From: Caprimulgus europaeus
Taxonomy: Eukaryota > Chordata > Aves > Caprimulgiformes > Caprimulgidae
Direction: 5' to 3'
Assembly: GCA_907165065.1 (NCBI GenBank)
Contig: OU015525.1
Location: 43,320,037-43,384,036 of the forward strand
Length of the DNA stretch: 64,000 bases
Each line of letters opens with the position of its first letter. Positions within the stretch are counted from its first letter, which is position 1. Of this stretch, positions 12,711 to 25,117 are shown in pieces. The notes under the pieces are model-generated. The model was not told where the DNA came from. It searched no databases and saw only the letters and a program-made list of their open reading frames with translations. The translations under genes were made by a program, and so were the position numbers.

Positions 12711-12888
12711 AGAATCACAGAATCATAGAATCATTTAGGTTGGAAAAGACCTTTAAGATCTTTGAATCCAACCACTAACCTAGAACTGACAAGTCCACCA
12801 CTAAACCACATCCCTAAGCACCACGCCTACATGTCGTTTACATACCTCCAGAGATGATAACTCAACAACCTGGGCAGCCTGTTGCAGT
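12711..12888 (-). mobile_element. CR1 LINE 3' end
   Basis: Begins with three octamer units (AGAATCAC, AGAATCAT, AGAATCAT), the reverse complement of the tandem octamers that end CR1. The CR1 3' UTR follows in reverse: TTTAGGTTGGAAAAGACC, AAGATCTTTGAATCCAACC, CATCCCTAAGCACCAC, then the ACCTCCAGAGATG...CAACAACCTGGGCAGCCTG segment at the end of ORF2. The 5' side stops near 12888. It is a typical short, 5'-truncated copy with no coding capacity. Confidence 0.93.
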
Positions 12889-14825
12889 CATGCATAGAGT
12901 TTGTGAGCCTTCAGGCTGATGCTTCTCTGAACATTACATAAGGCAAAAAATGTGAACAGTGTGTTTCTATTTTTAACTATTTGCTTCCCTTAATGTAACT
13001 TCCATTTCTGTGCTTTGGGCAAAAATGACATGTCATGTCTTCAATCCCTTTAGTAATGCTTTGTGTCTTTTCAGCTTTTTTACGAAATATAAAATGCACC
13101 TTCCAATAACCAGAAGTGAAATCAAGACATTGCAAATTGAAGGAAATAACAGAACTCAGGAGAGGTGAAGTCATTAGGACTAACTAGAATAGACTTGATA
13201 GAATATTACCTTTTGACATGGAATATCACCCCCAAAACAACTTCTGACTTTTTATTCCTATTTTTATATTAATTCTGCCAACTACTGAAGCATATCCATA
13301 ACTCACATCAGAATTTACCTGATTTCAGAGCTGAATTGATAGTTAAAAAAATAGTGGCTCAAATATATTATAATATAAAAGAACGTCTAACCCCCCCCCA
13401 CCATCAAAGATTAAAATTACTGTCCTATATTTAAGTAAAAGAGGTAAATTCCCATCTCAGAATTATTGCTAATGTTTCACATCACAAGGAAGATCAACAA
13501 AGATCATAATATATAATACATTTTATTCTCAGCCATGGACATAAGATCTGAATGAGGAATGAGAGACTTCAAGCACTTTTTCAGCCAGGCATAGTACTAT
13601 AACAGGTTAAGAAAATGGTAAGATTATCAGGGAGAATTTGTAATTTCATTCCCATGTTAGCTGGAACTTTCCCAGAACTTATAAAGCTCAATCTAATGAC
13701 CATGATATGGATGCCAAAATTCCCATTAACTTTTACTGTTTATGACCAAGATGGGAAATCACATACTTGCAAGTTATCTGGAGTGCATCTTTGTTTAGGC
13801 CAGAATTAAAATTGTACTATGATTTTTAGTACAATGTAATCATATTTTGGTCCTAAATCCCAAACTATTCAGCCTCTAATTCTTAACATAAAGGTAATAA
13901 TTTTGTTATCATATTTCTACAAAATAAATATCTTTATGAAGATACTTAACTCACTGCTCTAACATCAGTCAGATTAAAAGAGCACCCATATTTCAGAGGA
14001 AAGGCATGTCCATTTTCGTATTAAAGCTCACCAAAGTAAAACTTTATTGAAAGCTTCAGCAAGGGCTTGACATTTTTATGATAGATGGAAGACTTTACAC
14101 ATGTAATAGGAAGACTATTACTTTGTTTCAAAGTCAGAGAAGGTTGTTAAGTGACTATAATCTGTGTTTAAATTTCAAATGGATTTAAAATCTGGAAATG
14201 CAAATAACTCTTCTTCCTTTGGGAAACTACTGAAGTTGATAATAGTGTTTCTTCATGATATTTGTCAGATGTTCTGTCTCTAATTAACTTAGGAACAAAG
14301 GCTTGTCCAATTCAATTTTACTATGAGATTTAGAACTACAGACATTTATTTGTGAATATCTCCATAATTTCATTTAGCATCCTTTTGTATTTCCAAGAAG
14401 TGTCATATTTTATTCAAGTTTGTGGGGAAAATTGAATCACTTGAAAAGAATTTAGCAAAATTCAGCTTCAAGGGCATAAAAATTTGTCAATGCTTCCATT
14501 GTAAACCTTCCATTTGTAAGTACAAATAATTCACATACCTCCAGTAAATGTACATATACGTGTCAATGGAAGATGCTACCAGGCCAAATGCAACCACAGT
14601 ACATTTACATGCATCTAATCATATTGTTGTTCCTTCTTAACAATTCCTGTAAACAGCACTGAAAAGATCACCTGAAAGTGCTGATGTATATAGCTTGTTG
14701 TCTGGTGTGTGCTGCATGCCCAGTTAAAAAATTATGTGGTTGTTAGAGATTCCAGTGAGGGAGCCTGCTTATTTTATTCAGACTCTTAAAGATTTCTGCT
14801 TTTAGCTTTGTGGCACCACTGGCAA
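12889..14825. other. AT-rich DNA without recognised features
   Basis: No gene or named repeat seen. A C run of about ten bases lies near 13391. Open frames are under 70 codons and have no motif. Confidence 0.5.
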
Positions 14826-14895
14826 ATGTTTTTGTGTGTGTGTTTGTTTGGGGTTTTTTGTTTGTTTCTTTGTGGTTGTTTTTTTTTTTTTTTTT
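14826..14895 (+). repeat. GT-rich tract ending in T17
   Basis: Degenerate TGTTTG and GTGTG units run into an uninterrupted T run at 14879-14895. Low complexity; it inflates a Lys/Thr-rich open frame on the minus strand that should not be taken as a gene. Confidence 0.85.
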
Positions 14896-15097
14896 GTTAG
14901 AGTGGAGTAATATTTATCCTTTATTCCCATTTGCACAGGTAAGGAACACAAAAAAAAAAATATTACAACCTCCTTATAGCATATAAGGTGCTTCACTGCC
15001 ATTCTAAAACTACAATCATCCTAATAATGCTTATAAAAGTCACATTAAGAAGTTTCAGATAAGCAAATAAAGTTGAAAGGAATGGATATGATAACGC

Positions 15098-15485
15098 GAT
15101 ATTCCATATCATATCTCATCATGTTCCGTATATTAAGAAATACTGACCAGAAAGCTGTGGATTCTCTCAGAAATCGCTCTCGCTCATTCTTCCAGGATTG
15201 CTGTTTTGGTTTCAGGACTGTCTCTGCGTCAGGTTCGGTGGACAGGAACAGGCTGGGCATCGGTCATCAGGGGGTGCGCAATTGCATGTCCATCACTCAT
15301 TTGCATATTATTACTATTATTATCATTATTATTTTAAGCTTTATTTTGTTTCTATTATTAAAATGTTTTTATCTCAACTCCCGAGCCTCCTTGCCCTTAC
15401 CCCTCCAATTCTCTGCCCTGTTCCTTGGGGAACAGAGAGTGAGCGAGCAGCTGTGTTTGGCTGTTAGCCAAGTGAAACCACTACA
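15098..15485 (+). mobile_element. Solo LTR, ERVL-type avian family, 5'-truncated
   Basis: Plus-oriented LTR. It begins at the conserved U3 core GATATTCCATATCATATC (15098) and keeps the downstream body with an ATTAAA poly(A) signal at 15357-15362, followed by TTTTTATCTCAACTCCCGAG and a purine-rich AGAGAGTGAGCGAGC stretch. It ends in CCACTACA at 15478-15485. These pieces occur in the same order in the LTRs at 27663, 29983, 37807 and 58895. The U3 upstream of the core is not recognisable, so about 200 bases seem lost compared with the 620-base copies. No internal viral gene is attached. Open frames crossing it (for example 15073-15573) are chance readings of LTR sequence. Confidence 0.8.
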
Positions 15486-15506
15486 ACTAGTTGGTGGCTT
15501 GAGGAG

Positions 15507-15525
15507 AAAAAAAAAAAAAAAAAAA
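15507..15525 (+). repeat. A19 homopolymer
   Basis: Uninterrupted A run about 20 bases beyond the LTR end, followed by a short purine-rich GAAGAGGAG stretch. Confidence 0.95.
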
Positions 15526-16001
15526 GAAGAGGAGAAAATTCAGGTGAGAAAAATACAAAAGACTAAGGTTTAACAAGTTTATGCATGTTCTATTCATGCA
15601 ATAATCTTAAAAATAAATTCTACAGTGACCTAGATTAAGAAGGTAGTACAAACCACAGCCTGTAGTAAACAGAGCAAGAGCCCAGGGTAAAAATGCCATA
15701 TCATATTTGTAATATTCCTGTTTCTGATAACTTCAGAGATAAAAATAATAGTTTCATCCATTTGATGTATATACTGTTCTTCTTTCTGCATAAATGCAAA
15801 TGGCAAACAATCATAGCTGGATGGCTAGAGAAAACTAAAATAATTTATTATAATGCTGACTTTAATAATTTTATCTCTCAAATCATAAAGTTGTATAATT
15901 AAATCACTCTTATTCACTAGTAGAATTAAAATTCAGTAAATGTGAACATATGGAAAAAAAATCATCACTTCATCTAACCCTGTCTGATCCTGATCTCTTT
16001 T
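15526..16001. other. Unannotated AT-rich DNA
   Basis: No recognisable feature between the LTR-associated A run and the pyrimidine tract. Confidence 0.5.
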
Positions 16002-16130
16002 ATTCTTCTTCTTTTTTTCTTTTTCTTTTTTCTTTTTCTTTTTTCCTTCTCTTTTTCTTTTTCCTTGTCTTTTTCTTCTTCTTCTTCTTTTTCCTTGTCT
16101 TTTTCTTCTTTTTTTTTTTTTTTTTTTTCT
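16002..16130 (+). repeat. Long homopyrimidine tract (C/T), ending in T20
   Basis: About 130 bases are C and T with only two G interruptions (about 16067 and 16097). An imperfect unit containing TTTTTCCTTGTCTTTTTC occurs twice, at about 16059-16076 and 16089-16106, and a T20 run occupies 16109-16128. On the minus strand it reads as Lys/Glu/Arg-rich open frames, which are composition artefacts. Confidence 0.93.
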
Positions 16131-16704
16131 GTTATGCACACTAATTTACACAACAGCAGTATCCTACTTCCATATTCTAGACTAATGTATTTGTTCTCTA
16201 TGTGCTGAACTTTCTGTTCAGTCATCATGTGCTGTGGGCAATGAACTAGATAAACAGCAAGCTATGACCCTGGACTTCAGGAGAACATGTTTCAGCTTGT
16301 TGAGGGCTCTGATTGGCAAGTTCCCACCAGAGACTGTCCTGAAGGGCTTACTCTGAAAATAATAATGCATTTGATTTTTGTCACCTATTCCAGAAAAATA
16401 TGAGTGGGATATGAGTGCCCTAACTAAGCTTTTATCCCACTCAGTGGGCAAATTATTTATTTGATTTTGTTTGTTTTGTTTTTTACAAATGAACAGATAA
16501 CCTTCCAGTATTTTACACATCTCTTATCTTCCTTGAAAAGGCAATTACAGACTGAAAGAGGATCTGAATGTAGGGGAATCCCTGCAGTATTTCTTCAACT
16601 CATTTGGATTTCAGTCTTGACAATAATGTTTATCTCAACCAATATTTACTTACACGTTATCTACGATTGCAAGATTAACCAGAGTTTTGGTTTTGTTGTT
16701 GTTT

Positions 16705-16727
16705 TTGTTTGTTTGTTTGTTTGTTTT
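16705..16727 (+). repeat. (TTTG)n microsatellite
   Basis: About five TTTG units following an imperfect GTT-rich lead. Confidence 0.85.
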
Positions 16728-16798
16728 TACGTGATGTCTCAACTGGACAATTGCATTTTATTCAGTTAGTGTAAAAAGTTTTGGTAAAAAACTCTTTG

Positions 16799-16816
16799 TA
16801 TATATATATATATATA
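16799..16816. repeat. (TA)9 microsatellite
   Basis: Nine uninterrupted TA units. Confidence 0.9.
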
Positions 16817-18513
16817 AAGTAGTTTTAAGTGCTGTATGACTTACTTAACATTTGACAAGGTAAATACTGATTATAGCTTATTTGAAATAAAATCAGCCAC
16901 TCAGATCTCTGGAGTGTCTTTGATTCAGAGGTGGGGGAAAAATCAAGGAGAGGAGCTCTTAGGTCTCTTTAAATATGAAGTTTAAAAAGCTTGACCCCGT
17001 CTCTATAATCTTTGCAAAATGTTTCACTGCAGTTTCCTCCCATTATTGATAAAAAACACACTATCCTCATTCCTCTCCTTACTGAACCATGAGAGATTCA
17101 TGTTCATCCTTACTGTCATATCCAATACTCTCTTATGAGAAATGTAAAGTGGGAACTACAATAAGTGATGAATGTTAGTAGCTGTTCTTTGTTTTCTCAT
17201 CAGGTTCAGAACAATCTACCAAGAATGCTGGCAAGCCAATTCCATGGAGCCAAGGTAGTATTGAACAGTTTCATAGTCAAAGGACAGTTCCTGAAGCACT
17301 CCTTTGGGGAATCAAAACTTGATACATACTAATGTAAAGTGCTACAAATATTTTGCTAGAAGCTTTGAAATATATTTGAAATAGATTGTGGTCTTGTCAG
17401 TCCATTGCTTTGTTTTTTGACAAGAAACATCTTAAATCAAAAGTTTCTTGTTGGTGCCATAAAATTGAAAAACTGGTATTATTGAAAGAGCCATGACAGC
17501 TTAATGATGTGAGGGTGTGTTTGTTGGCTGAGGGTACTGAATAACATAAACATATTGTAAAGTTAAGTATCTCACAGGATAAAGTTCTCAAAAATTATTC
17601 AGAGAAATGCCTGAGAAAGCTTTCCTTTTGGGAAAATGACTTGAGATTTTTAACTCCAGGACTAACATGTCTTGTCTGAATGGATTTAGGATAAATTAGT
17701 ACCATTTATTATAAAAGCAAGACTAACTTAATCTTTCTTTTAACAATGTAGTTAAGCCATTTCCAATAAAATTTTGTATTCCAAATTTCTTATAGCTTTT
17801 GCCTTTTATTTTTTGATTTATTTTGGGTTGAGATGTTATACATGCTCTGTGTAAAAAATGCACCTACACATCTTCCCCACTGCACTTTTACATGAGAATA
17901 AGATTTTCAGCCATCTCTCATGCACATTTATTAATTATGCTTCCAGATGGAGTTAAATCCTAAAATGTAAGTGCGCACCATCGGCGCTTAAATGGTACAT
18001 TTTACTTGCTATTTAGATAGCCAGACTTAACAGTGAACTAACACAGTAGATTAGTTCCTCTACTTAGAAAGGAAAATAACTTGCATGATTTGAGATCTAC
18101 CAGCAAGATGACCCTTCATAAAGACTAGTTTTCTTCCATGTACCTACATCTAGGTACTTGTACCTGGAGATCTCCCTCTTTTGCTTCTCTCTTTCTGCCA
18201 TTATGTAAATAACAATATAGATCCATACATGCATGTTAAACACATACACTTATACTACTTATATTTAATGAAACAGCTTTGCACAATTTTGGAACTGATT
18301 AAAACTCATAAACAATCTTTGCACCAGATTTGAGTAATACTGTATTAAATTTAATTTGATTTCTGACAAATTTTTAGATGCTTGCACAAAATCTGTCAAT
18401 GCTTGGTGGTATTTTGGTTCTTCTTTTAATATACGACAAATTTCGAATGAATTCAGCAGGCAATTATGGTTAAAACCTATTAAAGTTTTTTTGAAAAATT
18501 CTCTATTTTTTGT

Positions 18514-18997
18514 TGTGAAACCTCATAAAACTAAGCCAGATTGACCAACAAACTAGAAACAGGATTTATTTTTACAAGATGATGACAAAATCGAATTAAG
18601 TTTTACTCTAACCAAAACTGCTTTGAGACTTTGACAAACATTAACAATCCATACATTCAGACTGTTGTTTGGGACTTAATATACACTACTGACCTAAGAA
18701 TTCTTAAGATTTAAGGATGATGATCCAAAATGCACAATCATTCACCTAATAAAGGGTGGGTGCTCAACCTCGAGGAGTTTCCTTGGGCGGCATCCCAACC
18801 TAAGGGGGAGTCCCCAGTTGCAGACCTACTGCAGTGAGGAGGACCAACTCAAAAATGTCTCTCCCGTGGGATTCTGTTTATAGCCTAGTCAAATCTGATC
18901 TGTGGTCAAATATGGTCACATAGCCCCCATTGGCTGAGGATCCCAACTTCCTCATCTTTTGACTGAAATCCATATATGTTGACCACCTCTTTGTTCA
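18514..18997 (-). mobile_element. Reverse-oriented endogenous retrovirus LTR with CCAAT and TATA boxes
   Basis: Read on the minus strand, this segment has LTR architecture. A CCAAT box (AGCCAATGGGGG; core 18929-18933) is followed about 50 bases later by a TATA box (GGCTATAAACAG; 18877-18883). A GC-richer body contains GTTGGTCCTCCTCACTGCAG and AACTGGGGACTCCCCC, and an AATAAA signal lies at 18565-18570. TG at 18514 on the plus strand and CA at 18996-18997 would give the terminal dinucleotides, but I find no matching target-site duplication, so these ends are proposals. It differs from the family at 27663, 29983 and 37807. No gag, pol or env sequence is attached. Confidence 0.55.
18877..18933 (-). 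promoter_or_regulatory. LTR promoter pair: CCAAT box and TATA box
   Basis: Minus-strand CCAAT (18929-18933) and CTATAAA (18877-18883) with spacing typical of RNA polymerase II promoters inside LTR U3 regions. Sequence seen directly; activity inferred only. Confidence 0.45.
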
Positions 18998-20435
18998 GTA
19001 TTCAATATAATATTCAAATTGTATTATAAAAAATGGCTTGGGGGAATACATCTTAAATGTCAGACTGTGCCTTTTGCTCATGTATGAAGGAGATTATAGA
19101 AGGCAGAAATTAACTTTGGCCATTTTATGTACTCAGAGAAAGAACTAGAGTGGAAATGAGATGTGAAACTCTTCTAAGAAAGATTTTTTTTGAGAGTGGC
19201 AAACAAATGATGCCATCAATGACATATGATGGTGTGTCCTACAAAAAAGAATTTTTCAGTAAGAAAATACACCTTTTTTGCAATTATTTCTGCTTCTAGC
19301 AGTAGAAAAGGTTTGTGGTGTTTATTTGAAATACCATAGCCTTGAATCTTTAATTCTGAATTCTTAAGAAGTTTACTGGTGGCTTATCCATTTATTGCAG
19401 ATAATCTTTCCTCCAACTTGAATGTTGAGCTCAGATTATACAGCAGCATTGCTCATACAAAAATAAATATTTTTTTGCAATTAATTACTTTATTTACATT
19501 ATCACCAACCTTTTGGTTTCACTGATGTCTATAAGATCTATAAAAGAGACTCTGCTTGTTTTGTTTGCAAATAGTTACTGCTTTTATACTCAAGCTTTTA
19601 AGTAATAATCCCAATGAGAGTAGAAAATATGCTCATTCCCTAATTTGTCATGTGGATTTTGTAGATAGCAACCCGTTTTCAAGAGATCTATGATATTAGA
19701 AACAACTATATTATATTTTTGTTATTTAATAAGTTGCCTTTACCCCAGCCTTCTACTTTGGCAGAGAGCTAAAATGGAATTGCCTGGCAACACTGTGACT
19801 GATGCAAAATACTGGTATGTATTTTTTCCTATAATGCCATCTGGATCCTAATAATTTTAGCTTTTTTCTCTGTCTATTATCTTGTCATGCTTAACTGTTG
19901 GATGTTCTCTCATGGTGGATTTGCTTAAAAGGGCAGCTGAGGGTCAGGCAGCTGATTTTCTCTCTTGTGTGTCCAAACATAATTTGGTTTGGTAGGATCT
20001 TGTGTGTGAATGGTTTCTCTTCTATTCATATGTTAAAAAGCTTTTGGACAAAGAGTATTTCTAAGACACTTAATATCAAGGCTTTAGTTCTTTTTAAACC
20101 CTTTAATCAGAAGAAACTGTCAGCAATATATATGCTATGTTTAGGAGCACAAAGAAAACAATTAAGACCATTCATTATTATACTAAGTACTAGTGTATGT
20201 GTGTTTTGTCATTAAATCAGTATATAGTGCAAAATGCCAAATATAGCAGATATTTCTCTAAGAAAGAGTATTCAATGTAAATATTTCCATGTCTATACTT
20301 GTTAAAGTAAAATTATAGTTTGATTCTGAAGTCTCATTTTGATTGATGAGAGACTTAAGTGTTTTCCAGTGAATTCCCTTAATGGAAATCAAATCACAAT
20401 CATCTTTACAGTAGGCCTAAAGTAATGCTTTTTTT

Positions 20436-20476
20436 AAAAAAACAAACAAACAAACAAAAAAAACAAAAACAAAAAA
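20436..20476 (+). repeat. (CAAA)n low-complexity tract
   Basis: A-rich run with repeated CAAA units, partly interrupted. Confidence 0.85.
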
Positions 20477-23400
20477 CCCTTCAATGCACATAACCTTTTC
20501 TCTGTCAGCAGCATTTTGTGTACCTTGGATCAGAAATTTTAAAATCATTGTCTCTTAGTCACTATTGGGATTGCTATTGTTACTTATATAGTCTGTACAT
20601 CAAGAGGTCACTGCCACAGTGTTAGGAAGTGTCTAGATAGGTAGTACTACACAATCTGTGTTCTGAAGTACTGAGAACTGAAAAAACAAGAAACATAGGG
20701 CTCAGGGGAAATTGCAGATTGATTATAAAGATGAAAAGAGATCTTATTAGCTTCTTTTTTCTCCAGGCTCCATGGAAAGGAGCACTGTGAAAAGTATTGG
20801 AAGACACAAACAAATTAGGTATGCCATCTTCCATATGTATATGCCATATACATACTTAAACGTATATTAATGTTTGCATAGTGTTTCACCTCCAGGTTAC
20901 TAATGAAAGTATTTCAGGAAATTATTCTTGAAATAATATTTAAAGGAAAATGGTAGGGGAGCCTCACAAAATTGTTTGTGAAAGGCATTAATTCAATACT
21001 CAGTAGATACTATGATAAATAACAGAATAGGTATTTGCAAAGTGGGAAACCAGGCTCCTAGCCTGTGCCACTGTACAAATTCAGAGTTTTAATGCAGAGG
21101 ATAGAAGCAAAATAGTTCTACAGTGATGTAAAAGTGAAGAAAAGAAGCTTAAATTTGTTATACAAGTTAAAAATAAATGATAGGTATGTATTTAGACTGA
21201 CAAAGTTTGGTAAGTGTGACTGACAAGATAATTTTAGGGTTTTTTTTCCTTGTTTGTTAGTATCTAATAGATCTGAACAATAAAAGGAACCAGAGAAAAA
21301 AGGAGGTTGCAGCAACTGAGAGACCTAATCTTCATAATAGTGGGGAGAAAAAATGATTTTAGAAGATTATTTTGGTGCATTTTAACAAAATATAATTTAG
21401 TCTGCTTAGCACTGATCTGGAGACAGAACATAAGGTGAGCAGAAGACATAGACTGTGGAAGAAAAGGTGAATTACAGAAATAGGACCAACTCTCAAGAAG
21501 ACAGTTCACATTGAAAAGTAGGGACAAGAGCAAACACAAGAGCTCAGCCACAATCCACTTGTCCTTCAAGAATCAAAAGACTCCAGTTTCCTGATAGAGC
21601 TGACTGGAGAGGGGGAAAGTGGATAAACCTAAGCTCTTACAAAGGTGACCTGTTGGGACTTCAGTTGTTGACAGAGACAAAAGACATCTCTGGGGTGGAT
21701 ATTAGATAGAATCTGACCAAGATTAACCCATAAAGGAAGTAAGAGAGGACATAAACTGATAACCTTAAAATGCAGATGAAGGAAAAGGATACTCCTCTGG
21801 CAAGAGGTACAGAACAATGGAGATTAAGGGAAAGACAGGATTTGTTCAGTTTACCATTTGGTTGCTGACAAGGACATGCTTCAGTGATCTGAGATGGTCA
21901 CAGATGGAAGCTGAAGCAATGCAAACCACTGAGATTTATTCTAAAAAATAATAACATTACAGCTTTTTTGAAGCTGCTATTTACAAAAATAGTGGATGCA
22001 ATGTGTAGTGGCAATGACCACTCCTGTGGATGCTTTTTGATTCTTAAAAGCTTTCATTATTCTGATAGTTCTTGCAAAGAGAGGTTGCTATTTTTTACTC
22101 TGGGGGGTTATGTTGTAACAGTCATTAGTTGTATAGAGACGACACCAATCTCCTGGAAAGCTCTTGAGGACTATCAGTATGAGAATGATAAAGGAGCTTT
22201 ATTTGGTATAAACCTTGATCTGTTGAAAATACTTCTGGGTAACAGAGACTTCTTTCCCGCAGAGCCTACAACCAACTCCTTGAAGTAATTCAGCAGAGAA
22301 AGCATTAAGTTCTAACAGTTACTCAGTTACTTTCACACTGTGAACCATCTGTACAGGTTTTCTGTTTGCTCTGTGGAACTAATTCTTTCTTATCGACAAG
22401 TTGTTTGGTGATCTTGCAAGGATACATGATCTAATTGTCTCTCACTTGTTTTTGCCTCCAACAAATTTCCTTCCTGTCTTTTCTTTCTTAGTAAAAACAA
22501 ACATCATTCTTCCATACACAAATATATCAAAATTGTCAAGCTGAAATTAAGAAAAATGCACCTTTAAAAACAAAGATGCTTACAAATACACATACCTATT
22601 TTACAAGGTTGTTCTGTGACATAATTCAGCTGTGGTTATTGTAAAGGCAGATGAAAGAAATTATTAAAGTAAGTGTTGTCAAATAAACCCAAAGTTGCAA
22701 GTTTTCTTCATAGAGCCAACAGGGGGTGAAATGGGTGGATATGTCTGAGATGCTGAATAGGATGTTCGTTTAAATCCCAATTAATAACACTAAGATACAA
22801 GGCTGGATGAATTATGAAATAGCTTGCTGACAGTTTTATTAAAGTTGTTAATGGAATTGTAAAATGAGCTACTCCTAACTCTTAAGAAGCACCTCTTCTA
22901 TCCTAATTCAATAGATTAGACAATGAGTTTCTGTGTTTCCAGAGGCTGTGTAAGATGCACATAGTGGTGAAGCAGACACTCAGAATAATGTAATACTTGG
23001 AAGAATTTAATTGCCTGATTAAATGGCTGTAATAAAATATCATGTGTCTTAATACAAGCAGAAGTTGAGAAACGATCTTCCCACTGAGTATAGCACTGGT
23101 AAAACTGCTACCAGAACAAGGAATAGAGCATTATTAGCTCCAATTCATGGAAGTTTCACATTCAAAAATAATGCAGGCACTGGAAAGCAAGTCTTACAAT
23201 CAAGGTTTTGTTCACTGACAAAGAGAGTATTAATTTATTGTAGTTACTTACACTGTATCCCAAAATAGCAGAAAGCAGGTTTTTAATCCAAGAAATATAA
23301 ATTGAAATTGGGCAAATGAAATTGTGAACAAGGTCACAATGCCCTATTAATGAAGTTAATTAATACTAGAGCAGTTTCGGAAAGATGGTGGGGGAGGTTT

Positions 23401-24162
23401 CTCCATTACTATCTCTAAGAACATTATAAATTTCCTGAGAACTGAAGGTAAACTAGGCTTCTATAAGGAATTACATATCTTCTGTCATGTTGTGGAGGCT
23501 AGACATTCTGAAGTATTTTTTTGTTGTTGTTGTTGATCCATAGCCTTAGCCCTACAGTATTGAACTACTTCACTTGGATTTAGTCTCTGTAAACACTCTC
23601 TGATACTTCAAAAGAGGGAAAAAAACCAAAATCTGACAAAAGGGCACTCTTTCCTTATCCTTAAATCAGCGCCTGTAGATTATTCTAGCCATGTCCTTCC
23701 TTTAAAATAAAAGCTTCTGTACTGCCCTTCTTAAAGTATGTGCAAGTCTATTAAGATAATGATTAAAATACAATCTCGTGTTTCAGAACTTTCACTAGTC
23801 ATGCTCTAAAGGTCGGTAAGGACTTTGTCCTCTGCCTGGCTACCTATTTTGTTTAGTTTTGACCCTCCTTCCTCTGAATATGAAAGTGGCACTACAGGTC
23901 CCCTTTGTAACATCTGACAGACAAGGGGGAATATTTCTATCTGAGATGCTGACAATTACAGTCCTATCTGTCTGCCCTATCCCCCATGTACAGATATAGG
24001 AGCATCAACTACAGCACAGCATTTTAAGATAAACCATCCCTAGTTTTGGTAAACTTCAAGATGCTTTGCTCTTAACTGCGGCAGTTTAAAATCTGATTGA
24101 CAAACAGGGGGAAAAAAAAATCTGGTTTGGTTTTTTTTTCCATTCTCCATCAGAGAGATTGG

Positions 24163-24182
24163 AAAAAAAAAAAAAAAAAAAA
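24163..24182 (+). repeat. A20 homopolymer
   Basis: Uninterrupted run of 20 A residues. Confidence 0.95.
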
Positions 24183-25097
24183 GACTCTATAGTAGCAGCT
24201 GACTTGCTGGAATTATCCCCAAGTAATTTTTCTTTTCTTTTTGTAGTCCTGGAGAAAGTAGGTTTGTGTGTATTATTAACTAGCTAATTTTTTCTGTTAA
24301 AATATTACTAACTAATGGTCAATCAGAATGAGATGTTTTGTACACCAGAAAGTAAATGACATTACAAATTATTCACTATGTGTTCAGAATAGGTCACATA
24401 GTAAAAGTTTTTAAAACATCAGCAATATAACTTTTCTTGGAGAGATTCTTTTTTATTATGCTATGAAATAAAACCAGGTGTACAAAAAATTTGTTTTGTA
24501 CTGTAGAAAAATACCTTCCTATGGTCTTTCAGATGGTTTTTTTTTGAAATAAAAAGCTCCATTCTCTGTTTTCTCCATCCTTTAAGTTTATATTACAAGC
24601 ACCTGCTCTGGTTTACTGTTCTTTCTGAAAGGAAATAAGAGTTATCTCTGAACTGTTGCATTCTTCAAACAAGTTTATCCAGTGTTAAATATCCTATCTG
24701 ATTTCCAATTTTAATTTGAAATTAATTATTCTCTTGGATTTTTTTTTTTTTTTCTTTTCAGAATCAAGGATTACATGTATCTTTCGGACCTGCAGCAAGA
24801 ATCAGTTATAATTCATTATAGCTGTTGGGAGAATATTTAAAGATTTGAAATTATAAAATGTTTGTGTTCATTGTGTTTCCCAGTTGAACTCACAGTTCTT
24901 ACAAGAACCAAATTGTATGGTCCAAAACATACGAATGACTCATAAAATTCTGTAACAATATTCTTCATAGGCTAAGCACTATACTAGACATATTTCATCA
25001 ATCCTTGACTAATTAATGGAATGCAGAGCCATTTTTTCCCCTACTGTGTTGGGAATGACAAGCCCTTGATTACATACTTACCCAATCCTCTGCATTT

Positions 25098-25117
25098 AAA
25101 AAAAAAAAAAAAAAAAA
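25098..25117 (+). repeat. A20 homopolymer
   Basis: Uninterrupted run of 20 A residues after GCATTT. Confidence 0.95.

Larger units (their letters stand above)
16131..18513. other. AT-rich DNA with small microsatellites
   Basis: No gene recognised. It contains a (TTTG)n tract at about 16705-16727 and (TA)9 at 16799-16816. Near 17967 a short imperfect GC-containing inverted sequence (GTGCGC...GGCGC) lies in AT-rich surroundings. Open frames of up to 102 codons have no domain. Confidence 0.5.

Noticed and set aside
15486-15506. Possible primer-binding-site remnant just after the LTR at 15485 (ACTAGTTGGTGGCTTGAGG)
   Set aside because: Similarity to a retroviral primer-binding site is too weak, and no internal proviral sequence follows.
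15933-16228. Lys/Glu/Arg-rich and Phe-rich open frames of 64-84 codons on both strands
   Set aside because: They are translations of the pyrimidine tract at 16002-16130 and carry no other information.
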